64,000 nucleotides of DNA from JAGRGG01 sp965217265 (GTDB lineage: Bacteria; Pseudomonadota; Alphaproteobacteria; Geminicoccales; Geminicoccaceae), in contig CBDCHP010000007.1 in NCBI GenBank assembly GCA_965217265.1, forward strand, positions 1-64,000, given 5' to 3'. This document shows, piece by piece, positions 19,601 through 27,341 of this stretch. Within the stretch, counting starts at the first letter, position 1; the number at the start of each line of letters is the position of its first letter. Below the pieces are notes generated by a model. It saw nothing but the letters and a program-made list of their open reading frames with translations, had not been told where the DNA came from and did not search any database. A program made the position numbers and the translations under genes.

Positions 19601-20038
19601 GCCACCGCCACCGTCGTCGTCCGCGACGGCGTCGAGGCGCACGCCGCGCTGCGGCTCGCCGCCGGTCGGAACGCCGACATCGCCTTGTGTCTCGACGCGG
19701 CGTCCGCGGCCATCCTGGGCGCCGCGATTGCCGGCCGGCTGCAGGCCGACTTTCCCTGCCCGCTCCTGATCCCCTGCGACGACCGCGCCGGGACGGTGCT
19801 GGCGGCGCTCGCGGCGGGCGGGCGCCACTTCGTCTACACGGGGCCTGAACGGACGCGCGAGCGGCTGCGGGGTCTCGTCGCCCCCTTCGGCGGCACGGTG
19901 GCGGGCGCGGTGCCGCCCGACGCGGTGCCGTTCGATGCCTGGGCCGGGGGAACGCCAACCGGCAGCAACCGCTATGCCAACGCGCCCGGTTTGTGTAAGG
20001 TCCGGGCCAAAATCCACCACCGCGCAAGGAGTGATGCG
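19601..20038 (+). other. Open frame between pgk and fba, in phase with fba; start and stop missing
   Basis: This stretch has a coding-like frame that runs without a stop into the aldolase frame. The peptide (VVVRDGVEAHAALRLAAG, then PCPLLIPCDDRAGTVLAALA and HFVYTGPERTRERL) looks like a small alpha/beta protein. In my recollection a short unknown gene often sits between pgk and fba in related bacteria. No ATG, GTG or TTG precedes TTG 19685, so the expected N-terminus has no standard start. There is no stop before fba. It is either a decaying small gene or an N-terminal extension of the aldolase; a clear Shine-Dalgarno before ATG 20039 argues against extension. Confidence 0.4.
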
Positions 20039-20956
20039 ATGACCGCTCGGGTCAAGGAAATCCTTTCCTGGTACGAGGGCGAGAACCCCGGCGTGAAGGC
20101 GAGTATGTACCGCATGTTGATGCACGGTAGGCTCGCTGGCACCGGCAAGCTCGTCATCCTGCCGGTCGACCAGGGCTACGAGCACGGGCCCGCGCGCAGC
20201 TTCGCCGCCAACCCCGCGGCTTACGACCCGCACTACCTCTACCAACTCGGCCTGGAGGCCGGCCTCTCGGCCTACGCCGCCCCGCTCGGGCCCCTGGAGC
20301 AGGGCGCCGACACGTTCGCCGGGCAGATCCCGCTGATCTTGAAGATGAACAGCGCCAACTCGCTCTCGGGCAAGGCCGACGACCAGGCGCTGACTGCCTC
20401 GGTCAAGGACGCGCTGCGCCTGGGCTGCGTCGGCGTCGGCTTTACCATCTATCCGGGCTCCGATCGCTGCTACGACATGATGGAGGAGCTGCGCGAGATC
20501 ATCCGCGAGGCCCGCGCCGCCGGTCTGATGGCGGTCGTCTGGTCCTACCCCCGCGGCGGCAAGGTCTCGAAGGCGGGTGAGACCGCGCTCGACATCGTGG
20601 CGTATGCCGCGCACATGGCGGCCTTGATGGGCGCGCACGTCATCAAGGTGAAGCCGCCCAAGTCCGGCATCGACCTCGACTCGGCCAAGGCCGTCTACGA
20701 GAAGGCCGAAGTGCCGATGGAGACGCTGAAGCAGCGCGTCGAGCACGTCGTCCAGACCGCCTTCAACGGCAAGCGGATCGTCGTCTTCTCCGGCGGCGAC
20801 GCCAAGGACACCGAGGGGCTGTTGCGCGAGATCGAGGAGATCCGCGACGGCGGCGGCTTCGGCTCGATCATCGGCCGCAACTCCTTCCAGCGCTCCAAAG
20901 AGGACGCGCTCGACCTGTTGGGCAAGATCATCGACATCTACAAAGCGGGCGCGTGA
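20039..20956 (+). CDS. Fructose-bisphosphate aldolase, class I (DhnA/FbaB family)
   Basis: A 305-residue class I aldolase of the archaeal/FbaB kind. Motifs are LVILPVDQGYEHGPARSF, GFTIYPGSDRCYDMMEEL, the Schiff-base lysine in HVIKVKPPKSGID near residue 201, and VVFSGGDAKDTEGLLREI for phosphate binding. It cleaves or forms fructose 1,6-bisphosphate. ATG 20039 has AAGGAG seven bases upstream. The frame continues open upstream to 19601 (separate entry). The next gene overlaps by GTGA. Confidence 0.92.
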   Translation: MTARVKEILSWYEGENPGVKASMYRMLMHGRLAGTGKLVILPVDQGYEHGPARSFAANPAAYDPHYLYQLGLEAGLSAYAAPLGPLEQGADTFAGQIPLILKMNSANSLSGKADDQALTASVKDALRLGCVGVGFTIYPGSDRCYDMMEELREIIREARAAGLMAVVWSYPRGGKVSKAGETALDIVAYAAHMAALMGAHVIKVKPPKSGIDLDSAKAVYEKAEVPMETLKQRVEHVVQTAFNGKRIVVFSGGDAKDTEGLLREIEEIRDGGGFGSIIGRNSFQRSKEDALDLLGKIIDIYKAGA

Positions 20957-21519
20957 GCGAGCGTTACCTCGACGCGGCCGAGGCGGCGGGCACCCGCCTG
21001 CTCCTCGGTCTCGGCGACGTCCCACCGTCCGCTTCTGAGCTGGAGACGCTCCTGGCGCTGCCGCACCTCGCCGGGACCGTCGTCGCCCCCGAAGCGGCGG
21101 CGACGGTCGTGGGTCTGGCGCACACGGCCGGCAGGGCGACCTTCGTCCTGGACGACGCCGGGGCCGCTCGGACGGCCGGGGCGGACGGGGTGCTCTTGGT
21201 GCGTGAGCCCGATCGGGTCGAGGAGGCGCGGCGACGGCTCGGGGCCGACGCGCTGATCGGGGTCGCCTGCGGCGCGTCGCGGCACGACGCCATGCTTGCG
21301 GGCGAGCGTGGCTGCGACTATGTCGTCTTCGCCGGTGCCGCCGAACCCCTCATCGAGGTTGTCGATTGGTGGGGCAGCCTGTTCGAGCTGCCCTGCGTCG
21401 CCGACCTGCGCGGCGGGGGCGATCCCGAATCGCTCGCCGCCGCCGGCGCCGACTTCCTCCTCCTCGACGATTTCGAGCGTCTGCGCGCCGCCGACGCCGC
21501 CCTTGGAACGATGCGATGA
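20953..21519 (+). CDS. ThiE/TenI-like TIM-barrel protein
   Basis: A 188-residue protein resembling thiamine-phosphate synthase: LVREPDRVEEARRRLGADALIGVACG corresponds to the GxSxH region, followed by DYVVFAGAA and CVADLRGGGDPESLAAAGADFL for phosphate contacts. Several usual ThiE residues look altered (VACGASRHDAM where Ser-Thr-His is common). It may be a divergent, non-thiamine member. No other thi gene is nearby. The start is GTG 20953, coupled to the aldolase; it ends four bases into the EF-P gene. Confidence 0.65.
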   Translation: MSERYLDAAEAAGTRLLLGLGDVPPSASELETLLALPHLAGTVVAPEAAATVVGLAHTAGRATFVLDDAGAARTAGADGVLLVREPDRVEEARRRLGADALIGVACGASRHDAMLAGERGCDYVVFAGAAEPLIEVVDWWGSLFELPCVADLRGGGDPESLAAAGADFLLLDDFERLRAADAALGTMR

Positions 21520-22082
21520 AGATCAGCGTGAACGACGTCAAGCCCGGCTACGTCGTCGACCACAAGGGCCGGCTCTACACCGTCGTCAAGACCGACCACG
21601 TCAAGCCCGGCAAGGGGCCCGCCTACCTCCAGGCCGAGTTGAAGGGGCTCGACGACGGCACCAAGCTGAACGAGCGGCTGCGCACCGCCGACACGGTCGA
21701 GCGGGTCGAACTCGACCGGGCCGACTACCAATTTCTCTACGCCGAGGGCGAGGCGCTGAACTTCATGCACCAGGAGACCTTCGACCAAGTGACGCTGCCG
21801 AAAAGTTTGATCGGCGACGCCGCCGCGTTCCTGCAAGAGGGGATGATCGTCAAGGTCGCCTCGTTCGAGGGGCGCCCGGTCACGGTCGACCTGCCCGACA
21901 CCGTCGTCTGCGGGGTGGTCGAGGCCGACCCGGTCGTGAAAGGCCAGACGGCGGCGGCGAGCTACAAGCCGGCGCTGCTCGACAACGGCGTCAAGGTCAT
22001 GGTGCCGCCGCACGTCGAGACCGGGACGCGCGTCGTCGTCTACGTCGCGACCGGGGCCTACGTCGAACGGGCCAAGGGCTGA
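21516..22082 (+). CDS. efp: Translation elongation factor P
   Basis: A 188-residue EF-P of standard length. KTDHVKPGKGPAYLQAELK carries the modified lysine at position 33. The domain II and III signatures are LNFMHQETFDQVTLP and KGQTAAASYKPALLDNGVKVMVPPHVETG. EF-P relieves ribosome stalling at proline runs. ATG 21516 overlaps the preceding stop (ATGCGATGA), and its own TGA shares a base with the next ATG. Confidence 0.95.
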   Translation: MKISVNDVKPGYVVDHKGRLYTVVKTDHVKPGKGPAYLQAELKGLDDGTKLNERLRTADTVERVELDRADYQFLYAEGEALNFMHQETFDQVTLPKSLIGDAAAFLQEGMIVKVASFEGRPVTVDLPDTVVCGVVEADPVVKGQTAAASYKPALLDNGVKVMVPPHVETGTRVVVYVATGAYVERAKG

Positions 22083-22876
22083 TGGCGCGGCGCTCGGCGA
22101 ACCTCGAAGTCATGGTCCGGGCCGCGATCAAGGCCGGGCGCTACCTCGCGCGCGACTTCGGCGAGGTCGAGAACCTGCAGGTCTCGATGAAGGGGCCGGG
22201 CGACTTCGTCACCGCGGCCGACCGCCGGGCCGAGAAGATGATCTACGAGGACCTCGCCCGCGCCCGGCCGGAATACGGCCTCTTGATGGAGGAGAGCGGC
22301 CTCCTCCAGGCGAAGGACGGGGCAAGCTACTGGATCGTCGACCCGCTCGACGGCACGACCAACTACCTGCACGGCATCCCCCACTTCGCCGTCTCGATCG
22401 CGCTTCAGGTCAAGGACGAGCTGCTCGCTGCCGTCGTCTTCGATCCCTTGAAGGACGAACTGTTCACCGCCGAGAAAGGCAACGGCGCCTTTTTGAACGA
22501 CCGGCGCATCCGCGTCTCCGGCCGCAACGACATCGGCCTTGCCGTCGTCGGCTGCGGCCTGCCGGTGCGCAACTGGAAGGGCCGCGAGCGCGGCTTCACG
22601 GCGCAGATGAACGCGGTCGCCGACCACGTCGCCGGCTTGCGCCGGCTCGGCACCGCGTCGCTCGACCTCGCCTTCGTCGCCTGCGGCCGGCAGGACGGCT
22701 ACTGGGAGTACGGCGTCAAGCCCTGGGACGTCGCGGCCGGGATCCTGCTCGTGCGCGAGGCGGGCGGGCGCGTCGGACGGCTGGAGGGCGACGACAAGCT
22801 CCTGCACGAGGGGACGTTGATCGCGGCGTCGAGCGGGCTGTACGCCAAACTGCGGCAGGTGATCGAGGGGGCTTAA
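22082..22876 (+). CDS. suhB: Inositol monophosphatase family protein SuhB
   Basis: A 264-residue Mg-dependent phosphatase. Motifs are DFVTAADRRAEKMI, EESG (metal glutamate), IVDPLDGTTNYLHGIPHF near residue 85 and YWEYGVKPWDVAAGILLVREAGG. It hydrolyses inositol phosphates; SuhB also joins rRNA antitermination in enterobacteria. It is the last gene of the pgk-fba-thiE-efp-suhB run. Its TAA stop forms the first bases of repeat copy 2. Confidence 0.92.
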   Translation: MARRSANLEVMVRAAIKAGRYLARDFGEVENLQVSMKGPGDFVTAADRRAEKMIYEDLARARPEYGLLMEESGLLQAKDGASYWIVDPLDGTTNYLHGIPHFAVSIALQVKDELLAAVVFDPLKDELFTAEKGNGAFLNDRRIRVSGRNDIGLAVVGCGLPVRNWKGRERGFTAQMNAVADHVAGLRRLGTASLDLAFVACGRQDGYWEYGVKPWDVAAGILLVREAGGRVGRLEGDDKLLHEGTLIAASSGLYAKLRQVIEGA

Positions 22877-23017
22877 ACGCTTCGCGTCCGCTGGCGCGGG
22901 GCCTTTCTCTTTTCTTTTTGCTATTTGTCGTTGGACTGGCTCGGGCGCTGAGGCTAGTCCCGAACAAACTTATGAAAAGAAAGAAGAAAAGGCCCCGCGC
23001 CAGCGAACGCGAAGCGT
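22874..23017. repeat. Dispersed palindromic element, copy 2
   Basis: Outer arms AACGCTTCGCGTCCGCTGGC (from 22876) and CAGCGAACGCGAAGCGT (to 23017) flank C/T-rich and A/G-rich runs and an inner inverted repeat (GGACTGGCTC ... GGCTAGTCCC). It lies between convergent suhB and the MFS gene. The left end includes the suhB TAA. The right 48 bases encode the last 15 residues and the stop of the MFS protein. Confidence 0.85.
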
Positions 23018-24226
23018 GCTCTTGACCAACACCGGCACGAGAAGCAGGCAGGTCAATCCGGCAAACCCCGCGAACGTAATCCCGACGGCGACGACGCCGT
23101 AGCCGGCGTCGAAGGCGAGGCCAACGAGGATCGGCGATAGGGCGGTGCCGAAGACGGCGATCGACTGCGCCAGTGCCCGGATCGCGCCTAAGTGCGCCGT
23201 GCCGTAGATCTCGACCCAAAGCGCGTTGAAGGCGGCGTTGTGCGCGCCCTGCGCCGTGCCGAACAGGGCCATCGCAAGGGCGGCGCCCGCGGGGCTCGGC
23301 GCCGCGGCGAGGGCGAGGCAGGCGCTCACCAGCAATCCCAGGCCGAAGGGGGCGACGCGCACGGCGCCGAAGCGGTCGACGAGGGCGCCGGCGACGAGCG
23401 ACGCCACGATCGAGGCCGCCGCGTAGAGCGAGAACAGCCCGGCGAACACGATCGGGCTCCAGCCGCGCAGCGCGACGATGTAGCCCTGGTGGAAGAAGAC
23501 GGCGGTGATGATGAAACCGGGCGCGACGGCGGCCGGGACCATGAGGTAGAAGCGCCAGCCGCGCAGTGCTGCGCCGACGTCGAGACCTGCGACAGGGCTA
23601 CTGCCCTCGCCGTCCGGTGCGCTCAAAGGCGGCAGGTCGCGGACGAGGCGGCGCAAGACCGGGGCGAGCAGCAGCGCGCCGACGGCGGCGACGAGGAGCC
23701 AAGCCCCCCGCCAGCCGAAGTTCGCCAGCGCCAGAACGGCGAGCGGCGGCAGCAGCGTCTCGCCGAGCGGGGCACCGAGGGCCGCGGCGCTGATCGCCTT
23801 GCCGCGGTCGGGGCCGAAGCGTTTTGCCATCGTCGTGATAGCGAGATGGTAGCCCATCCCCTGGCCGAAGAAGCGCAGGCCGAACAAGGCGAGGAACAGG
23901 ACGGGCACGGCCGGTGCCGAGGCCAAGAGGGCGCCGGCGGCGGCGAGGCCGAGATAGACGCCGAACGCCAATCGACGGACCGGCACCGTGTCGACCAGCC
24001 GACCGGCGACGAGGAGGACGGCAGCACTCAGGAGCGTGGCGCCGCTGTAGACCGCGCCGAAGCCGCCGTTGGACAGATCGAACGCTTGGCGCAGTGCCGG
24101 GCCGAAGATGGCGATGAAGAAGGTCTGGCCGAAGCTGGCCGAGAAGCAGGCGAGGACGCCAAAGCCGATCAGGCCGGGCCGGCGGGCGGCGAGCGTCCAG
24201 TAGTCGGTGAACGGTCGAAGGGACAT
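22970..24226 (-). CDS. MFS transporter, C-terminal tail encoded by the repeat
   Basis: A 418-residue major facilitator with about 12 hydrophobic helices, two halves and a central basic loop (LRRLVRDLPPLSAPDGEG). Helix motifs such as GRLVDTVPVRRLAFGVYLG and GALVDRFGAVRVAPFGLG match the MFS A-motif between helices 2-3 and 8-9. The substrate is unknown. The last residues (LRVRWRGAFSSFFS) come from repeat copy 2, so the original C-terminus has probably been replaced. It starts at ATG 24226, divergent from the FAD oxidase gene. Confidence 0.82.
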   Translation of the reverse strand: MSLRPFTDYWTLAARRPGLIGFGVLACFSASFGQTFFIAIFGPALRQAFDLSNGGFGAVYSGATLLSAAVLLVAGRLVDTVPVRRLAFGVYLGLAAAGALLASAPAVPVLFLALFGLRFFGQGMGYHLAITTMAKRFGPDRGKAISAAALGAPLGETLLPPLAVLALANFGWRGAWLLVAAVGALLLAPVLRRLVRDLPPLSAPDGEGSSPVAGLDVGAALRGWRFYLMVPAAVAPGFIITAVFFHQGYIVALRGWSPIVFAGLFSLYAAASIVASLVAGALVDRFGAVRVAPFGLGLLVSACLALAAAPSPAGAALAMALFGTAQGAHNAAFNALWVEIYGTAHLGAIRALAQSIAVFGTALSPILVGLAFDAGYGVVAVGITFAGFAGLTCLLLVPVLVKSTLRVRWRGAFSSFFS

Positions 24227-24317
24227 ATGAACCGATGTGAGGCGGGTTTAAGATGGGACAAAACGCTACCATAAGGCTTTGCCGCGGGAGCAGGTAGGCC
24301 CATCTTGAGCGGCAGCC

Positions 24318-25724
24318 ATGCGAAGGGGACGGGGCTTGGAGATCGAGGCAACCTTGCGCGACGCGCTCGGCGACGACCGGGTAACGGCGGCGGACGACAT
24401 CGGCGAGCGCTACTTGAAGGACTGGAGCGGGCTGGCACCGGGCAGTGCCGTGCTCCTCGTGCGGCCGCGAAACGTCGAGGAGGTGGCGGCGACGTTGCGC
24501 CACTGCCACGCGCACGGGATCGGCGTCGTGCCGCAGGGCGGGATGACCGGCATCTCCGGCGGCGGGCGCCCCAAGGCGGGCGAACTGATCCTCTCGCTCG
24601 ACCGCCTGCGCGGCGTCGAATCGATCGATCCCGACGGGATGACGATGCAGGTCTGGGCCGGCACGCCGCTCGAAGAGGCGCAGAACGCGGCGGCCGAGGC
24701 GGGGTTGTTGCTGCCGCTCGACCTCGGCGCGCGCGGCAGTTGTTTGATCGGCGGCAACCTCTCGACCAACGCCGGCGGCAACCGCGTGATCCGCTACGGC
24801 ATGAGCCGGGGCATGGTCCTGGGCCTGGAGGTCGCCCTCGCCGACGGCACGGTGGTGAGCGGCCTCAACCACCTCGTTAAGAACAACGCCGGCTACGACC
24901 TGAAGCAGGTCTTCATCGGCTCCGAGGGCACGCTCGGCGTCATCACCCGCGCCGTGCTCCGCCTGGAGCCGCAACCGGCGAGCCACGCCGCCGCCTTGTG
25001 CGGCCTGGAGAACTTCGACGCGCTCACTGACCTCTTGCGCCGCGCCCGGCGGCGCCTGGGCCATTCGCTCACCGCCTTCGAGGCGATGTGGCGCCCCTAC
25101 CTCGACCTCGTCGCCGACGGCGTCGGGCGACGGCTGCCGCTCGAAGGGCGCTACCCCTTCTACGCACTGGTCGAGATGCAGGGCATGGACGCCGACGCCG
25201 ACGCCGAACGCTTCGAGGCGTTCCTCGCCGAGGCGCTGGAAGCGGGCACGATCGAGGACGCGGCGGTGGCGCAGTCGGCCGCCGACGTCGCCGCGTTCTG
25301 GGGCCTGCGTGACGCGGTCGCCGACTTCCCGCAACTGCTCAAGCACCAGCACGCCTACGACATCGGCCTGCCGATCCGCGCGATGCCTGCCTACACCGAG
25401 GCGGTGACAGCGGACCTGAAGGCGATCATGGGCGAGGACGCGATCGTCTTGTGGTTCGGGCATCTGGGCGACGGCAACCTGCACCTGATCGTCGCGCGCG
25501 GCGACGGCGGTCCGCTCGACGAGGCCCGCCTCGACGAGGCCGTCTATCCGGGGCTTCAAGCGTTCGGCGGCACGGTTACGGCCGAGCACGGCGTCGGCAC
25601 GCTGAAACAAGCCTATCTCGGCCTCGCCCGCAACGGACCCGAGATCGACCTGATGCGGCGCTTGAAGGCGACCCTCGACCCGAAGGGCATCTTGAACCCG
25701 GCCAAGGTACTACCGCCCGGTTGA
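24318..25724 (+). CDS. FAD-linked 2-hydroxyacid dehydrogenase (GlcD/D2HGDH-like)
   Basis: A 468-residue VAO-type flavoprotein. The FAD domain has VVPQGGMTGISGGG, GSCLIGGNLSTNAGGNRVIRYG and KNNAGYDLKQVFIGSEGTLGVIT. The C-terminal cap has GHLGDGNLHL and TAEHGVGTLKQAYL, metal and substrate motifs of D-2-hydroxyglutarate/D-lactate dehydrogenases. The exact 2-hydroxyacid is not clear. ATG 24318 has a weak ribosome site; TTG 24336, behind AAGGGGACGGGGC, could be the true start. Its TGA stop is the first codon of repeat copy 3. Confidence 0.85.
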   Translation: MRRGRGLEIEATLRDALGDDRVTAADDIGERYLKDWSGLAPGSAVLLVRPRNVEEVAATLRHCHAHGIGVVPQGGMTGISGGGRPKAGELILSLDRLRGVESIDPDGMTMQVWAGTPLEEAQNAAAEAGLLLPLDLGARGSCLIGGNLSTNAGGNRVIRYGMSRGMVLGLEVALADGTVVSGLNHLVKNNAGYDLKQVFIGSEGTLGVITRAVLRLEPQPASHAAALCGLENFDALTDLLRRARRRLGHSLTAFEAMWRPYLDLVADGVGRRLPLEGRYPFYALVEMQGMDADADAERFEAFLAEALEAGTIEDAAVAQSAADVAAFWGLRDAVADFPQLLKHQHAYDIGLPIRAMPAYTEAVTADLKAIMGEDAIVLWFGHLGDGNLHLIVARGDGGPLDEARLDEAVYPGLQAFGGTVTAEHGVGTLKQAYLGLARNGPEIDLMRRLKATLDPKGILNPAKVLPPG

Positions 25725-25863
25725 ACGCTTGCGCGTCCGCTACGCGGGGCTTCTTTTTTCTCTTTTTTAGCTTTGGCCGAGGCTGGCTTCGGCGTTGAAG
25801 CCAATCCAGGCGACGGACAGTAAGAAAGAAAAAGCCCGTGCGGCAGCGCACGCGGAGCGTTCA
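25722..25863. repeat. Dispersed palindromic element, copy 3 (inverted)
   Basis: It runs from TGAACGCTTGCGCG to CGCACGCGGAGCGTTCA, so both ends carry the TGA/TCA tip. The inner core CCGAGGCTGG precedes the GTTGAAGCC half, opposite to copies 1, 2, 4 and 6. The left TGA is the stop codon of the FAD oxidase. The right end touches the stop codon of the ATP-grasp remnant. Together with copy 4 it brackets the barnase-barstar pair. Confidence 0.85.
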
Positions 25864-26103
25864 CTATTCAGGCGCGATCGGCACGACGTTTCGCTTATCC
25901 TTCCACTCCGGCCCCGGTAGGCGTCGCGCGGGGCATCGCCCGCGGCACGAGGTCAAGGGGTCAGCCGCTCCGGGTCGCCACTCTCGACATAGACCGCGAA
26001 CGTGATCTCGACACGCCGTCGGGCCACGTCCGCACGCGCTCGTAGGCCGGGCGAACGCGCCCGTCGGTGCGTCCCGCATCTCGTCGAACACCGACATCGA
26101 CAT
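25864..26103 (-). pseudogene. Remnant of a circularly permuted ATP-grasp protein (N-terminal part)
   Basis: The minus strand begins ATGTCGATGTCGGTGTTCG (MSMSVFDEMRDAPTG...). Fragments in other frames read YERVRTW, then VEITFAVYVESGDPERLTP, then LDLVPRAMPR, and finally PEWKDK. In order these match my recollection of the start of DUF404-type ATP-grasp proteins: FDEM, R-P-Y, GITFAVYG, ERLIPFD-IPRI, EW. Several frameshifts and small deletions separate them, and nothing remains after about 80 codons, where repeat copy 3 begins. It is probably a decayed gene truncated near the repeat. Identification rests on memory of the family pattern. Confidence 0.45.
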
Positions 26104-26202
26104 GCCCTTTCGTTGCCGTTACGCCCTTGGCCGAGCAAGCGGGCTTTACCCGCGGCGTCGATCGTAAATACTTGTGGTTGAACTGTCCGGGAGATGTCGA
26201 GG

Positions 26203-26646
26203 ATGCATCGCGCCCTCAAGCCGATCTTGTGCGCGTGGCTGGGCCTGTGGCTGATCGGTGGGGCAGCGGCCGCCGATGCCGAGAGCCTACAGAGTTTCGC
26301 CGTCTTATTAGGTTTGGAGGAGGTCGATGAGTTCGTCGCGGCGGTCGAGACGATCCGCGCCACCGGCGACTTGCCCGACGACTTCCTCACCAAGGGTGAG
26401 GCGCGGGACGAAGGCTGGCGCCCCGGCCACGACCTCTGCCGCTACGTTCCTGGCGCCACGATCGGCGGGAGCCGCTTTCAAAACCGCGAACGCCGGTTGC
26501 CCGATGCCCCCGGCCGGCGCTGGAAGGAGGCCGACCTCGACTTCGACTGCGGCCGGCGGGGGGCCAGACGGCTCGTCTTCTCCAACGACGGGCTGGTCTA
26601 CGTCACCCTCGACCATTACGAGAGCTTCTACGAGGTGCCGCGATGA
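26203..26646 (+). CDS. Secreted barnase-type ribonuclease
   Basis: A 147-residue protein (150 from the alternative ATG 26194). A signal peptide is clear (LKPILCAWLGLWLIGGAAAADA). The mature part aligns with barnase: ETIRATGDLPDDFLTKGEA, GWRPGHDLCRYVPGATIGG, RFQNRERRLP, WKEADLDFD, LVYVTLDHYESFYEV. The catalytic Glu (E112 in 150-residue numbering), the Arg pair region (GRRGARR) and His141 are all present. GGGAG at about 26189 fits ATG 26203 better. The barstar gene follows with an ATGA overlap. Guanyl-preferring RNA cleavage outside the cell is likely. Confidence 0.9.
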   Translation: MHRALKPILCAWLGLWLIGGAAAADAESLQSFAVLLGLEEVDEFVAAVETIRATGDLPDDFLTKGEARDEGWRPGHDLCRYVPGATIGGSRFQNRERRLPDAPGRRWKEADLDFDCGRRGARRLVFSNDGLVYVTLDHYESFYEVPR

Positions 26647-26921
26647 GCGACGTGCGCGCGGCGCGGCTGGACGGGCGGCAGCGGACCAAGTGGGCGGTCC
26701 TGCAAAAGCTCAAGCGTGACCTGCGCCTGCCGGCCCACTTCGGCCGCAACCTCGATGCCCTGCACGACAGCCTGACGACCGACGTGCCGGGGCCGGTCAC
26801 GATCCGCTGGCGGGCGACCCCGGCGACGAAACGCGCCCTGGACGACGATTACGACGAGATCCTGAGAACGCTCGAAGGTGCGGCGGCGGTGCGGGCGGAT
26901 CTAATGTTGCAAGTAAGATGA
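26643..26921 (+). CDS. Barstar-family RNase inhibitor
   Basis: A 92-residue intracellular immunity protein. LPAHFGRNLDALHDSLTTD corresponds to the barstar helix that plugs the RNase active site, with both conserved Asp residues (NLDALHD); the end DYDEILRTLEGAAAVRADL is also typical. It overlaps the RNase gene by ATGA, so inhibitor and toxin are co-translated. Its TGA stop forms the left tip of repeat copy 4. Confidence 0.88.
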   Translation: MSDVRAARLDGRQRTKWAVLQKLKRDLRLPAHFGRNLDALHDSLTTDVPGPVTIRWRATPATKRALDDDYDEILRTLEGAAAVRADLMLQVR

Positions 26922-27067
26922 ACGCTTCGCGTGCGCTCGCCGCGCGGGCTTTTCTCTTCTTTTTTGTAACTTTGATCCCGAACTTGGCCTCGACGTCGAA
27001 GCCAGCCTCAGACAAAGCAAAAAAGAGAAAAAAGAAAGGCCGCGCGGCAGCGCACGCGAAGCGTTCA
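26919..27067. repeat. Dispersed palindromic element, copy 4
   Basis: TGAACGCTTCGCGTGCGCT at the left and AGCGCACGCGAAGCGTTCA at the right form the most perfect outer palindrome in the set: the 19-bp tips are exact reverse complements. CTTTTCTCTTCTTTTTT pairs imperfectly with an AAAAAGAGAAAAAAGAAAG run. The left TGA ends the barstar gene and the right TCA is the stop (TGA) of the convergent small gene. Confidence 0.88.
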
Positions 27068-27271
27068 CACCTTAAGATCGAGCGTCTGTCCACGGTGCAG
27101 CGGCGGCCCTGCCGGCTCGGTCGGTTCGGGCGCCACAGCGTGAACCGGCGGCGGGGGTTCGGGCCTAGCACGGCGCTCGCCGTTGGGGGCGCCGCCGGAG
27201 CCGGCCCCGCCCGCGCCGGTGTTTTGGGTACGGCTGGCGTAAGCGTTGGCGGCGTTGGCGTGGACTTTCAT
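27065..27271 (-). CDS. Small Ala/Gly/Pro-rich protein, unknown
   Basis: A 68-residue protein from ATG 27271 with GAGAGAGG six bases upstream. The N-terminus MKVHANAANAYASRTQNTG vaguely recalls FliE-like or other small alphaproteobacterial proteins; the middle is a disordered Gly/Pro stretch; the end is RGQTLDLKV. No domain can be named. Its TGA stop lies in the tip of repeat copy 4. The good ribosome site and phase with the repeat tip support a real gene. Confidence 0.5.
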   Translation of the reverse strand: MKVHANAANAYASRTQNTGAGGAGSGGAPNGERRARPEPPPPVHAVAPEPTEPAGPPLHRGQTLDLKV

Positions 27272-27341
27272 CGGGCCTCTCTCGGGTAGCCGCTCGGCAG
27301 TCTCGCCGGTTAACCTTAACGCCCGGTTAATGCCCGAACGC

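Noticed and set aside
26918..27289. Small open frames across the palindromic elements (for example MNASRALAARAFLFFF in copy 4 and MNASRPLRGAFLFF in copy 6)
   Set aside because: They arise because ATG can overlap the TGA tip and the arms have no stops in one frame. They differ between copies by indels that change frame, so conserved coding is unlikely.
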